Part shown: positions 25,608-33,497 of the stretch, in pieces
Layout of the letters: each line of letters starts with the position of its first letter
How positions within the stretch are numbered: the first letter of the stretch is position 1
From: Aridibacter famidurans
Lineage (GTDB): Bacteria; Acidobacteriota; Blastocatellia; Pyrinomonadales; Pyrinomonadaceae
NCBI GenBank assembly: GCA_024103495.1
Contig: JAGFIQ010000082.1
Coordinates: 1-39,868 of the forward strand
Direction of reading: 5' to 3'
Length of the DNA: 39,868 nt
Notes under the pieces: model-generated
What the model saw: the letters and a program-made list of their open reading frames with translations, nothing else
What the model was told of the DNA's origin: nothing
Database searches by the model: none
Position numbers and translations under genes: made by a program

Positions 25608-27329
25608 GTGATAAGAAAATCCGTTCTTTGCGCCGTAATTCTAGCCCTTCTCTCGATCCCAACATTCATACAAGCCCAGTCAGACCCGGTATCAAAGACC
25701 GACGTGAAGAGTTCCACCGGTCCGGCCCCGGGAGGCTCAGGAAGGGCCGTTCGGATGGAAACCCTGGAGCGCGACGTTGCCGAAGCGCTTACCATCATCC
25801 AGGACCATCACGTTTCGGGGGACGATCTCAATTACAACGCTCTGTTCAAGTCGTCTATCGATTCGATGCTGCACACTCTGGACCCTCACTCGAACTACTT
25901 CGACGCAAAGGAGTTCCAGGAATTCCGCACCAGCCAGCGGTCTCAGTATTTCGGGATCGGCGCCACGATCGGCGATCTTTCCGACAAGGACGGGAAGGTC
26001 ATCGCGACGTTCATCAAATCGACGTTCGATAACGCTCCTGCGAACCGCGCCGGACTTCGGTACGGAGACAAGATAGTCGAAGTAAACGGCAAGTCGATGC
26101 TCGGCAAGCCCTATTTTGAGGTCAGGGACTTCCTGCGCGGCCCACGCGGCACTCTAGCCAAGGTCGTCGTCGAGCGGTACGGGACGAAGGAGCTTGAAAC
26201 CGTCGAGATCATACGCGACGCGGTTTCGACGCCTTCCATTTCCGAGGCGTACATGCTGAAACCCGGTATCGGGTACATCGCGATGACCGGAGGCTTTAAT
26301 CGCACGACCTATTCCGAGTTCGTGGAAGCGATGCGAGACCTCAAGGGAAAAGGGATGCAAAACCTCGTGCTCGACCTTAGGAACAATGGCGGCGGACTTG
26401 TGCGCGAGGCGTTCATGGTCGCCAATACTTTCCTGCAGCAGGGCCAGACGATCTTCGTGCAGAAGGGGCGTATCCAGGGATTTTCGCAGACGTACAGTTC
26501 CGACAACGGATCGCCGGACAAGACGCCTCTGGTCATTCTCGTGAACGGCAATACCGCATCAGCATCGGAGATCCTAGCCGGCGCGCTTCAGGATCACGAC
26601 CGGGCGCTGATAGTCGGTGAGAACACTTTCGGCAAGGGACTTGTCCAGAACCCTTTCAATCTCGAGTACGGCTCGATGCTCCTTCTGACGATAGCCAAAT
26701 ACGAAACTCCTTCCGGACGTCAGATCCAGAGGGATTATTCGGACGGAAATCTCTATAACTACTACACGAACGGCGGTTCGCTGGATGACGAGGACAAACC
26801 GAAGACACCTCAGGGCGACGCGAAGAAGACCGACTCCGGCCGCACCGTCTATGGCGGCGGAGGGATCGCTCCGGACTTTTCGGTCGAGACGCCCACGATC
26901 CCAACGGAGAGGGCACGCTTTCAGCGCAAGCTCATGAACCCGGTCTTCGCTTTCGTTCTAGATGTAAGCTTCGGAAAGAAGAAGGGGTTCGATTCGCACC
27001 TTGTCGACCGTCCGATCAAGTTCGATCACGACATCTCAACAGGCGATTTTCCGATCTCCGAGGGAATGTACGCTGCTTTCAGAAAATTCGCGGTTGAGAA
27101 GTACAAATTCACCCAGAAGCAGATCGACGGGGAGAGAGAGTTTGTCGAAAGAATGCTTCGGACCGAGTTCGTCACGTCGGCGTTTGGATCGCAGACTTCG
27201 TTCCAGGTCTTCAATGAGTACGATCCTCAGCTTGCGAAAGCGGTGGAACTGCTTCCGAGGGCGGAACAGCTCGCGATAGAAGGAGCGAAAGCCAACGCGG
27301 AAAGCCGCGAGGAAAGGGATCGCAAGTAG
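25608..27329 (+). CDS. S41-family processing peptidase (CtpA/Tsp type) with PDZ domain
   Basis: Exported serine protease that degrades or trims envelope proteins from their C-termini. The GTG at 25608 is chosen because it follows AGGAG by 10 nt and yields a clean signal peptide (MIRKSVLCAVILALLSIPTFIQA), giving 573 residues. The PDZ domain is at about 95-185 (PANRAGLRYGDKIVEVNGK). The peptidase domain holds the Ser-Lys dyad: S318 in NTASASEI and K343 in TFGKGLVQ, 25 residues apart as in E. coli Tsp (S430/K455). A ~110-residue C-terminal extension follows. This is an active-site-complete comparison for the degenerate S41 gene at the window's right edge. Monocistronic, with its own terminator. 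Confidence 0.93.
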   Translation: MIRKSVLCAVILALLSIPTFIQAQSDPVSKTDVKSSTGPAPGGSGRAVRMETLERDVAEALTIIQDHHVSGDDLNYNALFKSSIDSMLHTLDPHSNYFDAKEFQEFRTSQRSQYFGIGATIGDLSDKDGKVIATFIKSTFDNAPANRAGLRYGDKIVEVNGKSMLGKPYFEVRDFLRGPRGTLAKVVVERYGTKELETVEIIRDAVSTPSISEAYMLKPGIGYIAMTGGFNRTTYSEFVEAMRDLKGKGMQNLVLDLRNNGGGLVREAFMVANTFLQQGQTIFVQKGRIQGFSQTYSSDNGSPDKTPLVILVNGNTASASEILAGALQDHDRALIVGENTFGKGLVQNPFNLEYGSMLLLTIAKYETPSGRQIQRDYSDGNLYNYYTNGGSLDDEDKPKTPQGDAKKTDSGRTVYGGGGIAPDFSVETPTIPTERARFQRKLMNPVFAFVLDVSFGKKKGFDSHLVDRPIKFDHDISTGDFPISEGMYAAFRKFAVEKYKFTQKQIDGEREFVERMLRTEFVTSAFGSQTSFQVFNEYDPQLAKAVELLPRAEQLAIEGAKANAESREERDRK

Positions 27330-27357
27330 CGGTTTTCTAAGGTAAGCGTACGACGGG

Positions 27358-27388
27358 GGCTGCCCAAGCGGGCGGCCTCTTTCTTTTC
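27358..27388 (+). terminator. Terminator of the S41 peptidase gene
   Basis: GGCTGCCC pairs with GGGCGGCC around AAGC (8 bp with one G-T) and is followed by TCTTTCTTTTCT. Confidence 0.75.
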
Positions 27389-27555
27389 TAGCCCGCAAGC
27401 CAGGCAACAAGATAGTAGAGCCCCACTATCGCGCCGACCAACACAAGCAGAGCGACTGCCGCGATCACCCCGACGGCGATCTTGAACTTCCTGTACCTGT
27501 TCTCGTCTTTCGGGTTAAGAGAACCCTGCGGGAAATATGGCGGTGGTCTGTCCAT
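27388..27555 (-). CDS. Small single-pass membrane protein, 55 residues
   Basis: Starts MDRPPPYFPQGS; one hydrophobic helix (about 26-52) ends in YYLVAWLAG. GGAGGAAGAG lies about 7 nt before the ATG at 27555, the strongest argument that this short frame is real; a longer in-frame reading upstream lacks support. It follows the M28 peptidase gene by 58 nt on the same strand and is probably cotranscribed. The function is not recognisable. Confidence 0.7.
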   Translation of the reverse strand: MDRPPPYFPQGSLNPKDENRYRKFKIAVGVIAAVALLVLVGAIVGLYYLVAWLAG

Positions 27556-27613
27556 AAAACTCTTCCTCCGACTGCCGGAAAACTTCAGAGTATAAGGCTG
27601 CCGGCCTCCGGTG

Positions 27614-29029
27614 TCACCTCGGCAGAGGCGATTCCAGGTTCGAAAGCCCGTAGGCAAGCACGGCCATCAGCGAGGCGTTCTCCCGGAGCCAGACAGGGTT
27701 AACCTTGTCGAGCGTGTCGGCGGCCGTGTGGTGATAGTTGAAGTACGTCCTTCCGCCGTACCAGGGCCCGAACGAAGGAACGCCCTTTGCCGTAAGCGTG
27801 CTGATGTCGGAACTCGCGTTTGCGCGGACATCGATCAGCGACGCGCCCTGTTTCGAAAGCACCTGCGAAAGCGGCGCAAGGTAAGGCAGCGCTTCCCTTT
27901 TCCCCGCGAAAATGAAACCCACCGGATGCGAGGCGCCCAGGTCGCTCTCGATCGCCGCGAAGTGGTTCGGGATGTCGGCCTTTTCCGCGTAGGTGTTCGC
28001 GCCTACGAATCCGTTCTCTTCGTTCATAAAAGCGACGACCCTTATCGTGCGCTCGTTATCGAGACCCAGCTTCTTGATCAGATACGGCACCTGCATCGCC
28101 ATCGCGACACCGACTGCGTCGTCAAGAGCGCCCGTTCCAAGGTCCCAGGAATCGAGGTGGCCGGACACGACGATCACTTCTTCAGGCCGCTCGCTTCCTT
28201 TCAGATCGGCGATCACGTTATGACTGACCACATCCGGGAACGTCTGCGGCGTCAGGAGCATTTTCATCGTCACCCGGCCTTTCGAAGCGAGATACGCGAT
28301 CAGTTCGGCGTCTTCATAAGGAACCGCGGCGGCGGGGATCTTGGCGACTCCGTCCTCATACCGCATTCCGCCGGTGTGAGCGAGACGATTCTGCGAACCC
28401 CCGGCTGATCTAACCAAAACTCCGACGGCCCCGAGCTTCGCCGCAGCAGAAGCGCCGCCGCCTCTGTAAGGCGTGATCTGTCCGTATGCGTTTCCGCCCA
28501 GTCCCGCTTCGAGAAGCCTCTGGTCGAACTTCACATTGAAGAGCACGATCTTGCCCGCGACCTTCTCCCTTCCGAGCCTTTCAAGCTCGTCGAAGCTCCC
28601 GACAACGACTATATCGGCGGTCAGTCCCGATTCCCCCGTCGAAACCGAACCCCCGAGTGCCGTAAGCACGATCCTGTGCGTAGAACCTTCGGCCATTCCC
28701 TCGAACCGGACCAGTTCCGCCTTCTCTTCGCCGCGCACCCAGTGCGGCACCCTGAGTTCCTGCAGAGTGACCTCGAGGCCAAGCTTTCTCATCTCTTCGG
28801 CTACGTATTCGACCGCGCGAGCCGCCTGCAGCGAGCCCGAAAGTCTGGGGCCGATGTTATTCGTCATATACGCCGTGCGGTCATACACCCAGTTCTCTTC
28901 GAGAGCCGAATCCCGAAGCCTTTCGAGCTCTCCGATCGTCTCCTGAGTATAAAGGGGTCCGTTCTGGGGAAATGCAGTGTTGCAAAAGACTGCCGCGATC
29001 GCGGCAAAGACGAGGATCGTACTTTTCAT
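27614..29029 (-). CDS. Exported M28-family zinc aminopeptidase/carboxypeptidase with PA domain
   Basis: 471 residues with a signal peptide (about 1-21). A PA domain inserted at about 130-235 is characteristic of the carboxypeptidase Q/aminopeptidase branch. The co-catalytic zinc site is complete: H291 and D293 (GHLDSWD), bridging D303 or D304 (ALDDAVG), catalytic E337 and ligand E338 (NEENG), D363 (ESDLG), and H433/H434 (YHHTAADT). Expected to cleave peptides in the periplasm or outside the cell. It diverges from the M1 peptidase gene and is followed by a small membrane protein gene. Confidence 0.93.
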   Translation of the reverse strand: MKSTILVFAAIAAVFCNTAFPQNGPLYTQETIGELERLRDSALEENWVYDRTAYMTNNIGPRLSGSLQAARAVEYVAEEMRKLGLEVTLQELRVPHWVRGEEKAELVRFEGMAEGSTHRIVLTALGGSVSTGESGLTADIVVVGSFDELERLGREKVAGKIVLFNVKFDQRLLEAGLGGNAYGQITPYRGGGASAAAKLGAVGVLVRSAGGSQNRLAHTGGMRYEDGVAKIPAAAVPYEDAELIAYLASKGRVTMKMLLTPQTFPDVVSHNVIADLKGSERPEEVIVVSGHLDSWDLGTGALDDAVGVAMAMQVPYLIKKLGLDNERTIRVVAFMNEENGFVGANTYAEKADIPNHFAAIESDLGASHPVGFIFAGKREALPYLAPLSQVLSKQGASLIDVRANASSDISTLTAKGVPSFGPWYGGRTYFNYHHTAADTLDKVNPVWLRENASLMAVLAYGLSNLESPLPR

Positions 29030-29138
29030 TTAAGTTGCTGTCGCTCCCGGATTCAAATGGAAACATCATATCGCACGGTCCGATACATACGAAGCCAGCC
29101 CGACCCGGTAGCAGCCGCTCGATTTTAGATCTTCCGGG

Positions 29139-29147
29139 TGCGATAAT
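29139..29147 (+). promoter_or_regulatory. Possible extended -10 promoter of the M1 peptidase gene
   Basis: TGCGATAAT (TGn plus GATAAT) about 30 nt before the ATG at 29178. No good -35. Confidence 0.4.
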
Positions 29148-29177
29148 TTACGTTCGCTTCCGGCAGTTTACCGACTT

Positions 29178-30857
29178 ATGAAAAAAGCACTTTTCCTTAT
29201 ATTCATCTTCGCACTGGCCGTTCCGGCCTCGATCCGGAACGAGACCCGGTCATTCAACAGGGAGAGGACCTACGATGTCCTCCACTACGTGATGCGGCTC
29301 GATTTCGACCGGAAGGCGAAGTCGGTAAAGGGCGACTCTACGATCGAGCTCACCCCGCTCGACAAACCGCTTGATCGGATCGTTCTCGACGCAAGGGACC
29401 TAAGGTACGAGTTCGTCGGCTTCGAAGGTTCGTCAGAACCTTTGAAGTACACAGTCCAGGGGAAGAACCTGGAGATCACGCTGCCGAGAAGGTACGAACC
29501 CGGAGAGAAGCTTGCGTTCAGGATCCGTTACACGGCGAAGCCGAAAAAGGGGATCTACTTTGTCGACGCCGTCGTCGAGAAAGGAAAGGTCGTGAGGGCG
29601 CCGCAGGTCTGGACCCAGGGAGAGTCGGAAGAGACCCATCACTGGCTGCCCTCGTTCGATTTTCCCGACGACAAGGCGACGACCGAACAGATGCTGACCG
29701 TAGAGGAAGGAGAAACTGCGATTGGAAACGGGAAGTTGCTCGGCAAGAAGGAGATCGAGGGCGGTCGGGCGGTCTACCACTACAAGATGGACGTCCCGCA
29801 TTCGCTGTACCTGACCTCGTTCGTGATCGGCACGTACGTGAAGGTCTCGGAAAAATACAAGGACATACCGCTCGGATATTACGTGTATCCCGGCCAGGAG
29901 TCGATCGTCCCTTTGGCATATGGCAAGACCAAGGACATGTTCGCCGTGTTCGAGGAGCTCACGGGGCTGGAATATCCATTTAACAAGTACGACCAGACGA
30001 TGGTGGCGGCGTTTCCCTGGGGCGGTATGGAGAACATCACGGCCACGACGATGGCCGACACCGAGATTATGTTCGCGAGGGCCAGCTTCGGCCGCGGACT
30101 GGTCGAGGACCTGGTCGCGCACGAGCTCGCGCATTCCTGGTTCGGCAATCTTGTCACTTGCAGGAACTGGGCTGAGCTTTGGCTTAATGAAGGATTTGCG
30201 ACATTCATGGAGGGCATGTTCCGCGAAAAGGCATACGGCCGCGAGATCTACGATATGAAGATCGCGTCGGACGCCGAAGAGTACATCTCTTACGCTTCAG
30301 CGCCGGGAACGAAAGAACATCCTTTGTTCAACACCTCCGCCGACGCCTCGAACGACGATTCGATGTTCACCACGGTGACCTATCAAAAAGGTGGTTCGGT
30401 GATCCACATGCTCCGTGAAGAGATCGGCGACAAGGCATTTTGGAAAGGCGTGAATCTGTACCTGACCCGAAACAGGCTGAAGAACGTGGAAACTCCTGAC
30501 CTGATCAGCGCGATGGAAGAGGCCTCGGGGCGAGATCTGAAGTGGTTCTTCGACCAGTGGGTCTACAAAAAGGGATTCCCGAAACTTCGTGTTGCAAGCA
30601 CTTACGATCGCGCCGGCGGGAAACTGAAGATCGCGGTCGCCCAAACCCAGAAAATGTCCGAAGGCGTGCCCGAGGCCTTTCGGCTGCCCCTGATCCTGCG
30701 GCTTGTCACCGCGGACGGTCCTGTCGACAAGGAGATCCTAATAGACAAGCGTAATCAAGAATTTAAGTTCGAGATCGGTTCGAATCCTTCGGATTTGATA
30801 GTCGATCCCGGCAACCGCGTTCCGATCAAGATCGTGGACCTGGTCAAAGCCCGCTGA
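29178..30857 (+). CDS. Exported M1-family zinc aminopeptidase
   Basis: 559 residues with a signal peptide (MKKALFLIFIFALAVPAS). N-terminal beta domain with bound-substrate motif GGMEN at 282-286, then the zinc site HELAH (315-319) with the third ligand E338 in LNEGFATFMEG, exactly HExxH-x18-E. The catalytic tyrosine is probably in the TVTYQKGGSVIHML stretch. The protein ends after the thermolysin-like domain and a short C-terminal beta domain, without the long helical domain of PepN. Probably a periplasmic or surface aminopeptidase. It converges on the riboswitch RNA described at 31014-31157, and its 3' end lies just beyond the shared terminator. Confidence 0.93.
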   Translation: MKKALFLIFIFALAVPASIRNETRSFNRERTYDVLHYVMRLDFDRKAKSVKGDSTIELTPLDKPLDRIVLDARDLRYEFVGFEGSSEPLKYTVQGKNLEITLPRRYEPGEKLAFRIRYTAKPKKGIYFVDAVVEKGKVVRAPQVWTQGESEETHHWLPSFDFPDDKATTEQMLTVEEGETAIGNGKLLGKKEIEGGRAVYHYKMDVPHSLYLTSFVIGTYVKVSEKYKDIPLGYYVYPGQESIVPLAYGKTKDMFAVFEELTGLEYPFNKYDQTMVAAFPWGGMENITATTMADTEIMFARASFGRGLVEDLVAHELAHSWFGNLVTCRNWAELWLNEGFATFMEGMFREKAYGREIYDMKIASDAEEYISYASAPGTKEHPLFNTSADASNDDSMFTTVTYQKGGSVIHMLREEIGDKAFWKGVNLYLTRNRLKNVETPDLISAMEEASGRDLKWFFDQWVYKKGFPKLRVASTYDRAGGKLKIAVAQTQKMSEGVPEAFRLPLILRLVTADGPVDKEILIDKRNQEFKFEIGSNPSDLIVDPGNRVPIKIVDLVKAR

Positions 30858-30876
30858 AGACGGGTCACTCCGGACA

Positions 30877-30915
30877 AAAAAATTCCGAAACATCGAGAAT
30901 GTTTCGGAATTTTTT
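30877..30915. terminator. Strong bidirectional terminator between the M1 gene and the riboswitch
   Basis: AATTCCGAAACAT pairs perfectly with ATGTTTCGGAATT around a 5-nt loop, with A/T runs on both sides, so it gives a U tract in either direction. On the plus strand it ends the M1 peptidase transcript; on the minus strand it lies about 100 nt beyond the riboswitch aptamer. Confidence 0.9.
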
Positions 30916-31013
30916 CCTTTGAGAAGACTGGATCGTCTTTATGGCGTTGAAAAACCGGCACTAAAGAGTTGAAAATCGTGCTTTAAGGGCAAATCTTTTC
31001 GTGTCTTCTTCGC

Positions 31014-31157
31014 CACGCCTGCGAGGTTAGCTGTCGGGCTAGGGATGAAGAAGTTTCCCCGCTCTCTTGGAGAGCCTCGCCCCGATCCCGAAGGTCCTCT
31101 TCGGAAATTTGGTTCCCCCGCGGCCCCGACGAAACTCGTCCTGGGCCTTAGGCGCTT
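31014..31157 (-). ncRNA. c-di-AMP riboswitch aptamer (ydaO/yuaA type) with no downstream gene
   Basis: Read on the minus strand the element has the conserved parts of the ydaO/yuaA class in order: P1 5' strand GCGCCT, a hairpin arm, GGGGGAACC, a GGGGCGA stretch, a variable hairpin GCTCTC-CAA-GAGAGC, a GGGG...ATCCC hairpin (31038-31056), the hallmark CCCGACAGCTAAC, and CCTCGCAGGCGT, which closes P1. These match the Thermoanaerobacter aptamer used in published crystal structures as I recall it. The class binds cyclic di-AMP and usually turns off the gene downstream. Here the minus strand downstream carries only a terminator and then the antisense of the M1 peptidase gene. The transcript should run from about 31168 to about 30877. 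The remainder of this 363-bp gap (30858-31220) contains no gene. Confidence 0.88.
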
Positions 31158-31174
31158 AAATTTTCAACACTAGA

Positions 31175-31203
31175 AATATACACGCCGAAGTCTGATCTGG
31201 CAA
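31175..31203 (-). promoter_or_regulatory. Sigma70-type promoter of the riboswitch RNA
   Basis: On the minus strand TTGCCA (31198-31203), a 17-nt spacer and TATATT (31175-31180). The predicted start near 31168 is about 11 nt before the aptamer's P1. No terminator separates it from the DUF420 gene upstream, so readthrough from the oxidase operon may also reach the aptamer. Confidence 0.7.
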
Positions 31204-31220
31204 ATGCGGTCCGTTTTTTT

Positions 31221-31655
31221 TCAGTTCGACGGAAATAGTTGATATAGCAAGAGATAGACGATCACGCCGGTGACCGATACATACAGCCAGATCGGAAATA
31301 CGACGCGGGCCAGCTTCCTGTGCACCTCGAATCTGCCTTTGAGGGCTCTCCAGAAAGTGACGAGAACAAAAGGCGTGATCAATGCCGCGAGCACTGTGTG
31401 CGTGATAAGCACGAAGAAGTAGATCCAGCGGACCGGACCTTCGGCGGTGAACTTCACCGAGTCGAGCCCTATGACGACCTTGCTCGTCACGTAGCTTGTG
31501 AGAAAAACCGCGGAGATCGCGAGCGCTGTCGTCATCGCCGCCCTGTGTTTTTCCCTTTGACCGGTCTTTATGAAATAGAAACCCGCGAGGAGAAAGACGC
31601 CGCTCAGACCGTTCAGAAACGCGTTAAGGTGAGGAAAGAACCACCAGTTGTCCAT
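31221..31655 (-). CDS. DUF420 membrane protein linked to cytochrome oxidase
   Basis: 144 residues from the ATG at 31655, which is 4 nt after the stop of the subunit III gene and preceded by GGAAG. Four hydrophobic helices with conserved histidines (FPHLNAFLNG, KHRAAM, ITHTVLAA, FEVHRKLAR) are typical of DUF420 (CtaM-like) proteins, which accompany haem-copper oxidase genes and have been implicated in oxidase maturation. Third gene of ctaB-coxC-DUF420. A longer upstream reading would overlap the subunit III gene and lacks family similarity. Confidence 0.9.
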   Translation of the reverse strand: MDNWWFFPHLNAFLNGLSGVFLLAGFYFIKTGQREKHRAAMTTALAISAVFLTSYVTSKVVIGLDSVKFTAEGPVRWIYFFVLITHTVLAALITPFVLVTFWRALKGRFEVHRKLARVVFPIWLYVSVTGVIVYLLLYQLFPSN

Positions 31656-31659
31656 AGGA

Positions 31660-32409
31660 TCACTTCCAGAAACCCAGCAGGAACAGAAGTACAAGCCACA
31701 GTCCGTCCATCGTGTGCCAGTACCATCCGACCACTTCCGCTTCCACCTTGTTCTTGTTCCGAGCCTCATTCGAGAGCCCGTTATGATTCCAGATCCTCAG
31801 AAGTATGTACCCGAGCGCCACGATCCCGCCGATCACGTGAACGGCGTGGACCGCGGTAAGCACGTAAAAGAACCCCGCATACGGGTTCCCCCGCATATAC
31901 AGCCCGCGATCGACGAGAGCCATCCAGGCGAGGATCTGGGAAGATATGAATCCCGCGCCCAGCACCGTCGTCAGAAGGAAGGACCTGCGTGCACCCGCAC
32001 CGTCGTCATTCAGGACCGCCTGCTTGCCGAAGTGATACGTGAGACTGCTCAGGAGAATGATCGCGGTGCTGACCCAGACCTGAACGGGAAGGTCGAACGG
32101 GCGCCACTCAAGGGCCGCGTTCGTAGCGACGACGACGTAGGCGCCGATCAGCCCGGCAAACGTCATCAGGACGACGATAAGAAGAAACCAGGTCAGTATC
32201 CTCGATTTCTCGCTGTTCTTCTCTTCCGGCATCGCTTCCCTTCCCCCGGGTTCCGGACGTCCCGGATCGTCGCCGTCGGAACCGTCGTCCCCGCCTCCGC
32301 CGTTGTTCTTCGATCCGCTTCCGGAGCTCCTGAACGAAGAACGGCTCTTCTTCCGCTTTCGTTTCTCTTCCTCCGAGAGGATCTCGGTGTCTGCGGTTCC
32401 GATCTCCAT
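31660..32409 (-). CDS. Cytochrome c oxidase subunit III
   Basis: 249 residues. Five predicted helices from about residue 70 end with the conserved EVVGWYWHTMDGLWLVLLFLLGFWK. Subunit III is a core, non-metal subunit of haem-copper oxidases in the inner membrane. Unusual is the N-terminal ~65-residue extension: a KRKRKKSRSS basic patch followed by Gly/Ser/Asn/Asp-rich low complexity. Subunits I and II are not in the window. It sits 2 nt after ctaB. The cognate haem-assembly genes lie on both sides. Confidence 0.9.
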   Translation of the reverse strand: MEIGTADTEILSEEEKRKRKKSRSSFRSSGSGSKNNGGGGDDGSDGDDPGRPEPGGREAMPEEKNSEKSRILTWFLLIVVLMTFAGLIGAYVVVATNAALEWRPFDLPVQVWVSTAIILLSSLTYHFGKQAVLNDDGAGARRSFLLTTVLGAGFISSQILAWMALVDRGLYMRGNPYAGFFYVLTAVHAVHVIGGIVALGYILLRIWNHNGLSNEARNKNKVEAEVVGWYWHTMDGLWLVLLFLLGFWK

Positions 32410-32411
32410 TT

Positions 32412-33314
32412 CTATCTGTGATTAAAGACCATCAGCCCGAATACGAGCGGAAGGTACAGCACCGAAGCGATCAGCAGGCGCCGCGCGCTCTTCACGCTCC
32501 GGTCGCGCGCCATTCGCAGGCTTGCAAGAAGGAACCAAATTCCGAGTACGCTTGCCCCCGCCAGGAAGACCCAGCCCGATGTGCCGACAAAGAACGGGCC
32601 TATACTGACAGGGAGCATAAGCAGCGTGAAAATAACGATCTGGCGAACCGTTACTTTTCCGGCCGCCTCGACGACCGGCAGCATCTTGATCCCGGCCTTC
32701 GCGTACTGGTCACGGTAGATCCAGGCGATGGCAAGGAAATGCGGAAACTGCCAAAGATAGAGGAAGACAAAAAGGATCCACGCGCCCAGCGTGATCTCGT
32801 TCGCCGCCGCCGTCCATCCCATCAAAGGCGGCATCGCGCCGGGAATGGCGCCGATCGCGGTCGAGACCGTGGTCCTGGTCTTCAAAGGCGTGTAAAGAAA
32901 GACATATCCGACTATTACCGACAGTCCGAGCAGCGCGGTTAGCGGATTGACCGCGAAGTAAAGATAAATTTCTGCTCCTATGCAGAGCACCGCGCCGAAA
33001 ACGAGCGCTTCCAGCGCTGTCACCTTGCCTGTAGGAAGCGGCCTTACCGCGGTCCTCTCCATAAGGCCGTCGATGGCCCTTTCCAGGTACTGGTTCAGCG
33101 TCGCGACGCCAAACGCCAGCAAGGTGATCGCGATCATCGAGTTCACGAACAGCACGGCGTTGAATCCGCCCTTCGTCCCCAAATAAAAGCCCGAAGCGGA
33201 GGTCAGCACAAGCATAAACGCGATCCTCGGCTTTGTGAGCTCGATGAAGGCCCCCACGCGTCCACGCATTCCGGTCGTATCCGGCTTCGTTATCTCGGCG
33301 GTCACTGTGTCCAT
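32412..33314 (-). CDS. ctaB: Protohaem IX farnesyltransferase (haem O synthase)
   Basis: UbiA-family prenyltransferase that farnesylates haem B to haem O for the oxidase. From the ATG at 33314 it is 300 residues, the family length; an in-frame start 78 nt further up is less likely. Nine predicted helices. The first prenyl-diphosphate motif reads NQYLERAIDGLMERT (N-x3-E-x3-D, Glu replacing the first Asp) and the second lies at YRDQYAKAGIKMLP. Other conserved parts are TKPRI near the N-terminus and VFLYTPLKTRT. First gene of ctaB-coxC-DUF420, divergent from the cytochrome c synthase genes. Confidence 0.94.
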   Translation of the reverse strand: MDTVTAEITKPDTTGMRGRVGAFIELTKPRIAFMLVLTSASGFYLGTKGGFNAVLFVNSMIAITLLAFGVATLNQYLERAIDGLMERTAVRPLPTGKVTALEALVFGAVLCIGAEIYLYFAVNPLTALLGLSVIVGYVFLYTPLKTRTTVSTAIGAIPGAMPPLMGWTAAANEITLGAWILFVFLYLWQFPHFLAIAWIYRDQYAKAGIKMLPVVEAAGKVTVRQIVIFTLLMLPVSIGPFFVGTSGWVFLAGASVLGIWFLLASLRMARDRSVKSARRLLIASVLYLPLVFGLMVFNHR

Positions 33315-33398
33315 CGTTGGTTTTCCGGCAAGCTGCGGCAATGCATAAGAATAACTTTTGCCGAACGTATCTCCAAACCGTTCCCGGCCCAATAAAAC

Positions 33399-33411
33399 TT
33401 CAATGATTGAA
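33399..33411. promoter_or_regulatory. Palindrome TTCAATGATTGAA in the ctaB/resB divergent region
   Basis: A perfect 13-bp inverted repeat with one central base, midway between the two divergent starts. Could be an operator for a dimeric regulator; no regulator gene lies nearby. Confidence 0.3.
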
Positions 33412-33434
33412 CAGTTTTTCTAATTTTACGCGGG

Positions 33435-33463
33435 ATGACAAATTAAGGGCACTGCGATAATAT
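33435..33463 (+). promoter_or_regulatory. Possible promoter of the cytochrome c synthase genes
   Basis: ATGACA (33435-33440), 17-nt spacer, TAATAT (33458-33463), about 35 nt before the ATG at 33498. Confidence 0.45.
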
Positions 33464-33497
33464 TTTCCCAAATTATCCGCTCCGTCTTCCTAAAGAG

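Noticed and set aside
30755..30961. 68-codon minus-strand frame downstream of the riboswitch as its regulated gene
   Set aside because: GTG start without a ribosome-binding site, runs through the terminator hairpin and then antisense through the M1 peptidase gene.
31014..31157. Riboswitch read on the plus strand
   Set aside because: The conserved ydaO/yuaA segments appear in correct 5'-3' order only on the minus strand.
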